Assembly (NCBI GenBank): GCA_036821905.1
Contig: DAISIR010000005.1
Span: forward strand, 1-64,000
DNA from: Brooklawnia sp937867175
GTDB taxonomy: Bacteria; Actinomycetota; Actinomycetes; Propionibacteriales; Propionibacteriaceae
Length of the DNA: 64,000 nt
Direction: 5' to 3'
Part shown: positions 62,172-64,000 of the stretch, piece by piece
Layout of the letters: every line of letters starts with the position of its first letter
Position numbering within the stretch: the stretch's first letter is position 1
Made by a program: the position numbers and the translations under genes
Notes under the pieces: generated by a model
What the model saw: the letters and a program-made list of their open reading frames with translations, nothing else
Told to the model about the DNA's origin: nothing
The model's database searches: none

Positions 62172-64000
62172 GTGTCGCGACTGACTGAACTACTGAGGCA
62201 GGCCCGCAAGGCCGACAAGCAACTCGGTGACGACCTGGAGAAGGAGTTCGCCGCCCTCATGAAGCGGCGGACGTTCGGCCTGGTCTTCGAGCAGCACCAG
62301 CCGGAGGCCGTGGAGTTGCCCGGGCGTGCCGTGCGTCGGGGCGACAAAGTGCGAGTGCTCCCGCCTCGGGGTGAGGTCAAGCAGGGCGACCAGCGGCTCT
62401 GGCGAGTGGAGCAGATCGAGCGCGTGGACGGGGCCCGAGTCGCGCACCTGCTGGAACTGGACGCCGAAGAGCCGGAGAACCAGGTCGTCATCGTTGACGA
62501 CCTGGTGGTGGTTGCGGAGTTCAACGACCGCATCTACCCGGGGCTCGTGGAGACCGGACGAGTAGAGCGCGGCGGCGACAAGCCGTTCCACACCGTCATC
62601 AACGCGGAGAACTTCCACGCCCTGGAGATGTTGACCTACACCCATCGCGGCAAAGTCGACGCCATCTACATCGACCCTCCGTACAACACGGGCGCGAAGG
62701 ACTGGAAGTACAACAACAACTACGTCGAGGGCGACGACGACTACCGGCACTCCAAGTGGCTGGCGTTCATGGAACGACGCCTGGAGGTCGCCCGGGAACT
62801 GCTGAACCCCGAGGACTCTGTTCTCATCGTGACGATTGACGAGAAGGAGTACGCTCGACTGGCTCTGCTCCTGGAGCAGACTTTCCCCGAGGCGCGAATC
62901 CAAATGGTGAGTAGCGTCATCAACCCAAAGGGCTCACATCGGAGCGGCGGCTTCGCGAGAAGCGACGAGTACCTCTTCTTCGTAATGATTGGTCAAGCGG
63001 CACCGTTGGCCCTTCCATTAGGTGCGGAGTGGAAGATCGTCAATGACAGACGGGCTCAAACTCTTCGGTGGGCCGAGTTGTTGCGCACTGGCGACGGTTC
63101 CAGCCGAGTCGATAGGCCGAACATGTTCTATCCCGTTTTCGTTCAAGCCGGTGATAGTGGCCCCATGATCCACTCTGTGGGTGAACCCTATTACGGGACG
63201 GACTTGGATGAGGTGGCCGCACCCAAAGGATGCTCAGCGGTTTGGCCTATCAAGGCGAACGGGGGTGAAGGAAGATGGCAAACCAGCCCGGAAAATCTGA
63301 GGCAGTTGGTGGCGGATGGATTCGCCCGACTCGGCGCTTGGCGCGGGGGCAGAACGGCAATCTCCTACCTGAAGGCAGGCGAGCAGGCGAAAGTGAAGTC
63401 CGGGCAGTTCCCTATCACTGGCCGCAGGTCGGACAACTCAGTGATTGTAGATAGTGCTTCCTATTTGCCATCGTTTGTGCCGTCAAGCCAATGGAGACTA
63501 TCTGCTCACAATGCCGAGCAGTGTGGGACGAACTTGATCAAACAACTTCTGCCCGGGCGGAAGTTCCCGTTCCCCAAGTCCCTGTATGCAGTTGAGGACG
63601 CTCTACGCTTCTTCGTTCAGAATAGGCCCGAGGCTGTCGTCCTGGACTTCTTCTCCGGCTCGGGCACCACGGCCCACGCCGTCATGCGTCTCAACAAGCA
63701 GGACGGTGGCCGTCGTCAGTGCATCTCGGTGACAAACAACGAGGTGAGCGCCGACGAGCAGCGCGGCCTGCGCAAGCGGGGCCTGCGTCCTGGCGACGAG
63801 GACTGGGAGTCGCTGGGTATCTGTGACTACATCACCAAGCCCCGCGTGACTGCCGCCATCACGGGTCGGACTCCCGAGGGAGAGCCGATCAAGGGTGACT
63901 ATCGGTTCACAGATGAGTTCCCGATGAGTGACGGTTTCGAGGAGAACGCGGCGTTCTTCACGCTCACGTACGAGGCTCCCCTGTCGGTGCGCCACAACCG
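62172..64000 (+). CDS. Site-specific adenine DNA methylase, Type III Mod-like (runs off right edge)
   Basis: The gene is open from a GTG at 62172 (GAAGGAGA upstream) to the window edge, 609 codons. Motif IV AIYIDPPYNTGAK (DPPY at residues 168-171) precedes motif I VLDFFSGSGTTAHAVM (from about residue 491), the beta-class order of Type III Mod and related enzymes. The region between holds the target-recognition domain (about 62900-63600), and its sequence looks less GC-rich and uses more A/T-ending codons than the flanks. No restriction subunit is visible; it would lie to the right. It is cargo of the Tn7-like element. Confidence 0.85.
   Translation, partial: MSRLTELLRQARKADKQLGDDLEKEFAALMKRRTFGLVFEQHQPEAVELPGRAVRRGDKVRVLPPRGEVKQGDQRLWRVEQIERVDGARVAHLLELDAEEPENQVVIVDDLVVVAEFNDRIYPGLVETGRVERGGDKPFHTVINAENFHALEMLTYTHRGKVDAIYIDPPYNTGAKDWKYNNNYVEGDDDYRHSKWLAFMERRLEVARELLNPEDSVLIVTIDEKEYARLALLLEQTFPEARIQMVSSVINPKGSHRSGGFARSDEYLFFVMIGQAAPLALPLGAEWKIVNDRRAQTLRWAELLRTGDGSSRVDRPNMFYPVFVQAGDSGPMIHSVGEPYYGTDLDEVAAPKGCSAVWPIKANGGEGRWQTSPENLRQLVADGFARLGAWRGGRTAISYLKAGEQAKVKSGQFPITGRRSDNSVIVDSASYLPSFVPSSQWRLSAHNAEQCGTNLIKQLLPGRKFPFPKSLYAVEDALRFFVQNRPEAVVLDFFSGSGTTAHAVMRLNKQDGGRRQCISVTNNEVSADEQRGLRKRGLRPGDEDWESLGICDYITKPRVTAAITGRTPEGEPIKGDYRFTDEFPMSDGFEENAAFFTLTYEAPLSVRHN

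Larger units (their letters stand above)
54799..64000 (+). mobile_element. Tn7-like transposon, tns-proximal end to beyond right edge
   Basis: A tnsA-tnsB-tnsC-tniQ set follows a candidate terminal sequence that begins TGTCCGATAAGTGACATTAT at 54799. Ends of Tn7-like and Tn5053-like elements begin with TGT. The bases before it (CTGGA, 54794-54798) would be the 5-bp target duplication; this cannot be checked because the other end is outside the window. The element is inserted downstream of the CDF gene and not at glmS. Cargo in view comprises a GIY-YIG-like gene, RHH-like and winged-helix genes, and an adenine methylase. No tnsE and no CRISPR-Cas genes are visible. Confidence 0.8.

Overview
The window is high-GC DNA from an actinobacterium. 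The strongest lineage marker is an RbpA gene (28538-28876), a family restricted to Actinobacteria. Support comes from a polyprenol monophosphomannose synthase next to it, GTG starts, frequent ATGA/GTGA start-stop overlaps, and an XRE-MurA fusion of the kind found in actinobacteria. A member of the Propionibacteriales is plausible, but the sequence alone does not fix the genus. I saw no rRNA, tRNA or CRISPR array.

Layout. Positions 1-7929 hold a defence locus: a SNF2 helicase and an Eco57I-type adenine methylase resembling DISARM DrmD and DrmMI, facing tail-to-tail the 3' end of a second, diverged copy of the same methylase that runs off the left edge. Positions 8234-24002 are mostly chromosomal: a DUF4190-like membrane protein, ilvD, thioredoxin, three tandem-domain universal stress proteins around an L,D-transpeptidase, class I fructose-bisphosphate aldolase, a DHA2-type exporter, an FMN-riboswitch-controlled RibXY-type riboflavin uptake pair, and a metY-metX-metW operon. 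At 24966-27317 a 2.1-kb polymorphic-toxin/immunity cassette is bounded by 134-bp direct repeats copied from the junction of an exonuclease gene and an Lrp/AsnC regulator gene.

Positions 27294-33781 carry the Lrp regulator, polyprenol-mannose synthase, rbpA, a glycerophosphodiesterase, a pyridoxal kinase, an HTH-MurA fusion with a 12-bp palindrome in its promoter region, and lipoamide dehydrogenase. Positions 33872-37534 are a scarred stretch: an orphan D12-class adenine methylase, a decayed release-factor-like (baeRF) gene, a universal stress protein, and a pyruvate-kinase-like gene that has lost its catalytic segment. Then follow a P-type cation ATPase, a complete branched-chain amino-acid ABC operon with an added CBS-ACT protein and a second binding protein, a minus-strand operon (yaaA, yigZ, MFS, decayed fructosamine kinase, gpmA), a UvrA-like ATPase, and an ArsR-CDF metal-efflux pair.

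From 54799 to the right edge lies the start of a Tn7-like transposon: one terminal sequence with regularly spaced repeats, then tnsA, tnsB, tnsC and tniQ, then cargo (a GIY-YIG-like protein, a small RHH-like protein, a frameshifted winged-helix protein with iteron-like repeats, and an adenine methylase open to the edge that looks like the Mod subunit of a restriction-modification system). The other transposon end is outside the window.

Two themes connect the regions. Defence and conflict genes occur at four separate sites (DISARM-like genes, toxin/immunity cassette, orphan methylase, transposon cargo). Several housekeeping-type genes have decayed by internal deletion that often keeps the reading frame (pyruvate-kinase-like, fructosamine-kinase-like, baeRF-like, EspC-like, a transporter remnant).
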